Shown: in pieces, positions 5,403 to 6,467 of the stretch
Layout: every line of letters begins with the position of its first letter
How positions within the stretch are numbered: the first letter of the stretch is position 1
NCBI GenBank assembly: GCA_002687025.1
Contig: NYZG01000329.1
Coordinates: 1 to 6,467 of the forward strand
Length of the DNA stretch: 6,467 bases
Source: Candidatus Poribacteria bacterium
Lineage (GTDB): Bacteria; Poribacteria; WGA-4E; GCA-2687025
Reading direction: 5' to 3'
Position numbers and translations under genes: made by a program
Notes under the pieces: model-generated
Told to the model about the DNA's origin: nothing
The model's database searches: none
The model's input: only the letters and a program-made list of their open reading frames with translations

Positions 5403-6401
5403 TCAGAATGAAGTTCCGCTGGTGAACCTGAAGTTCCCTACCTTCAGCGCGGGGACCATCGCTGGGGAGCCTACTCGCGCCGGAGCGCTCATCGCCTCCA
5501 CGTTCGCCAGCACGCTCAACGGACTCTCGTTGAAGCGCAGGTTCGTGATGCCGTGGCGCACCTCGCCGTCCTCGACCCAGAACAGGCCGTCGCGGGTCAT
5601 CCCCGTGAGTAGGAACGTCATGGGATCGACGAAGCGGATGTACCAGAACCGCGTGACGAGGATGCCCCGCTCCGTCGACGCGATCAGGTCGTCCACGGAG
5701 CCCTTGCCGCCGTCCATGACGAAGTTCACGGGCTGCGTCACCGCGTGGTCCTTCTCGCTCGCCCAGTAGCGCGAGTACCGCAGATTGGCGAGCTTCCCGC
5801 GGTCTATCCACTTCACCTCGGGCGCGGGTAGGCCCGCCTCGATCGTCGCCGACAGTCCGACATCTGGATGCGTCGGCACGGAGGCGATGGTGATGTTCTC
5901 TCCCGCGACGGTCTCGCCTTCCTTGCCGCTCAGACAGCTTCTGCCCTCGTGCGCGGCTTTCGCGTCGAGGACGCCGAAGAACGTCGAGATGAGGTCGTAC
6001 GTCGCGTTGGGCTCGAGGATCACCGTGTAGGCGCCGGGCTCGACGTCACGCGGGGCCTCGCCGGTCTTGGCCTTCTGGATGGCGGAGTCGACCGTCGCGC
6101 CCACGTCCACATCGGAGACGCTGCGCGCCGCGGATGTCGCCCAGCCCGAGCTGTCGTCGGTCATCGCCGTGTTGGTGTATTGCGCCCAGGTGGACTCCTC
6201 GGCGTGGTAGAGGCCGCGGCTGTTCACGATCGCTTCCGACGACCACGATGTCCGGTAGCGGCCGGCAAGCGTCACGCGCGCCTTGCGCGCCGCCCCGACG
6301 GCATCGCCTATCGCCGAGGCCGCCTCGTCGGGGGTGAACGCGCGCGTGTCCCCGGCGCAGCCGTCGACCTGCGGGTACGACCCGGCGGGCTCCGGCGGCG
6401 G
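5403..6401 (-). CDS. TldE/PmbA-type protein of the TldD/PmbA family, N-terminal third missing, reading frame interrupted upstream
   Basis: The family is confident from several blocks: IVNSRGLYHAEEST, DDSSGWATSAAR, PGAYTVILEP, KLANLRYSRYWAS, GILVTRFWYIRFVDPMTFL followed by LTGMTRDGLFW, LRFNESP, and a closing VGNFRFTSG. TldD and TldE form a complex; in E. coli it matures microcin B17 and degrades CcdA. The TldD subunit carries HExxxH zinc ligands. That motif is absent here (the corresponding stretch is AAHEGRSCLSGK), so this is the non-catalytic, TldE-like type. Full members have about 440-460 residues. Here only 332 codons are open, and homology-like sequence (TPDEAA near 6318-6334) lies upstream of the first usable start, a GTG at 6275 that would give 290 residues. 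TAG at 6402-6404 and TAA at 6411-6413 close the frame. The gene is therefore either broken or affected by a sequence or assembly error near the window edge. DUF5069 follows 67 bp downstream. Confidence 0.8.
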   Translation of the reverse strand, partial: PPPEPAGSYPQVDGCAGDTRAFTPDEAASAIGDAVGAARKARVTLAGRYRTSWSSEAIVNSRGLYHAEESTWAQYTNTAMTDDSSGWATSAARSVSDVDVGATVDSAIQKAKTGEAPRDVEPGAYTVILEPNATYDLISTFFGVLDAKAAHEGRSCLSGKEGETVAGENITIASVPTHPDVGLSATIEAGLPAPEVKWIDRGKLANLRYSRYWASEKDHAVTQPVNFVMDGGKGSVDDLIASTERGILVTRFWYIRFVDPMTFLLTGMTRDGLFWVEDGEVRHGITNLRFNESPLSVLANVEAMSAPARVGSPAMVPALKVGNFRFTSGTSF

Positions 6402-6465
6402 CTATGGCGATTAGGCAAACCAGCACGAAGCCGATCCACTTGCCCCAGCTGATTTTCTGCGACGA
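6388..6465 (-). other. Out-of-frame hydrophobic anchor-like segment at the right edge
   Basis: In a different minus-strand frame from the TldE-like gene, the last bases encode SSQKISWGKW followed by IGFVLVCLIAIAAAGA. This is a textbook short basic N-terminus plus a membrane helix. The visible edge bases (TG before the first Ser codon) would complete an ATG if an A lies just outside. The frame then runs on as Arg-rich sequence through the TldE-like gene, so it does not look like a complete protein. It may be the start of another protein joined out of frame to the tldE fragment, or a coincidence. Confidence 0.3.
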
Positions 6466-6467
6466 CA

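Noticed and set aside
5503..5535. TldD-type zinc protease active site in the minus-strand TldD/PmbA family gene
   Set aside because: No HExxxH occurs anywhere in the translated protein, and the HEGRS stretch (complement of about 5937-5951) lacks the second histidine. It was therefore called TldE-like.

Overview
The window is about two-thirds G+C, with compact protein-coding genes that start at ATG or GTG. No rRNA, tRNA, CRISPR array or insertion sequence is visible. The contents point to a free-living GC-rich bacterium from a poorly sampled lineage: an ECF sigma factor with a long HEAT-repeat tail, a DUF5069 protein, a TldE/PmbA-type protein and a pentapeptide-repeat protein. Armatimonadota or a similar phylum is a guess from gene content only; the sequence does not prove it.

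Layout. (1) Positions 1-181, minus strand: the first 60 residues of a membrane protein running off the left edge. (2) 182-396: a divergent intergenic region. (3) 397-1248, plus: a class I SAM-dependent methyltransferase with two N-terminal membrane helices. (4) About 1331-1808, plus: a stretch with no intact gene that reads, across three frames, as the decayed C-terminal half of an MFS transporter. (5) 1809-2029: a dyad-rich leader. (6) 2030-2509, plus: a pentapeptide-repeat protein. (7) 2617-4818, plus: a 733-residue protein joining an ECF sigma factor to a long helical/HEAT region and a C-terminal DUF2087-like winged-helix domain. (8) 4886-5335, minus: a DUF5069 protein. (9) 5403-6401, minus: a TldE/PmbA-type protein whose N-terminal third is missing and whose reading frame is closed by stops near the right edge. 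Just beyond these, a hydrophobic anchor-like segment lies in another frame.

How they relate. The pentapeptide gene and the sigma fusion are co-directional, 107 bp apart, and may be co-transcribed, although the spacer also holds a possible promoter and a strong inverted repeat. The TldE-like and DUF5069 genes form a minus-strand pair 67 bp apart, convergent with the sigma gene. The most unusual object is the sigma-HEAT-DUF2087 fusion. It carries a well-formed internal Shine-Dalgarno and in-frame ATG exactly where the sigma part ends, so one gene could yield both a full-length sigma factor and a sigma-less regulator. No separate anti-sigma gene is visible.
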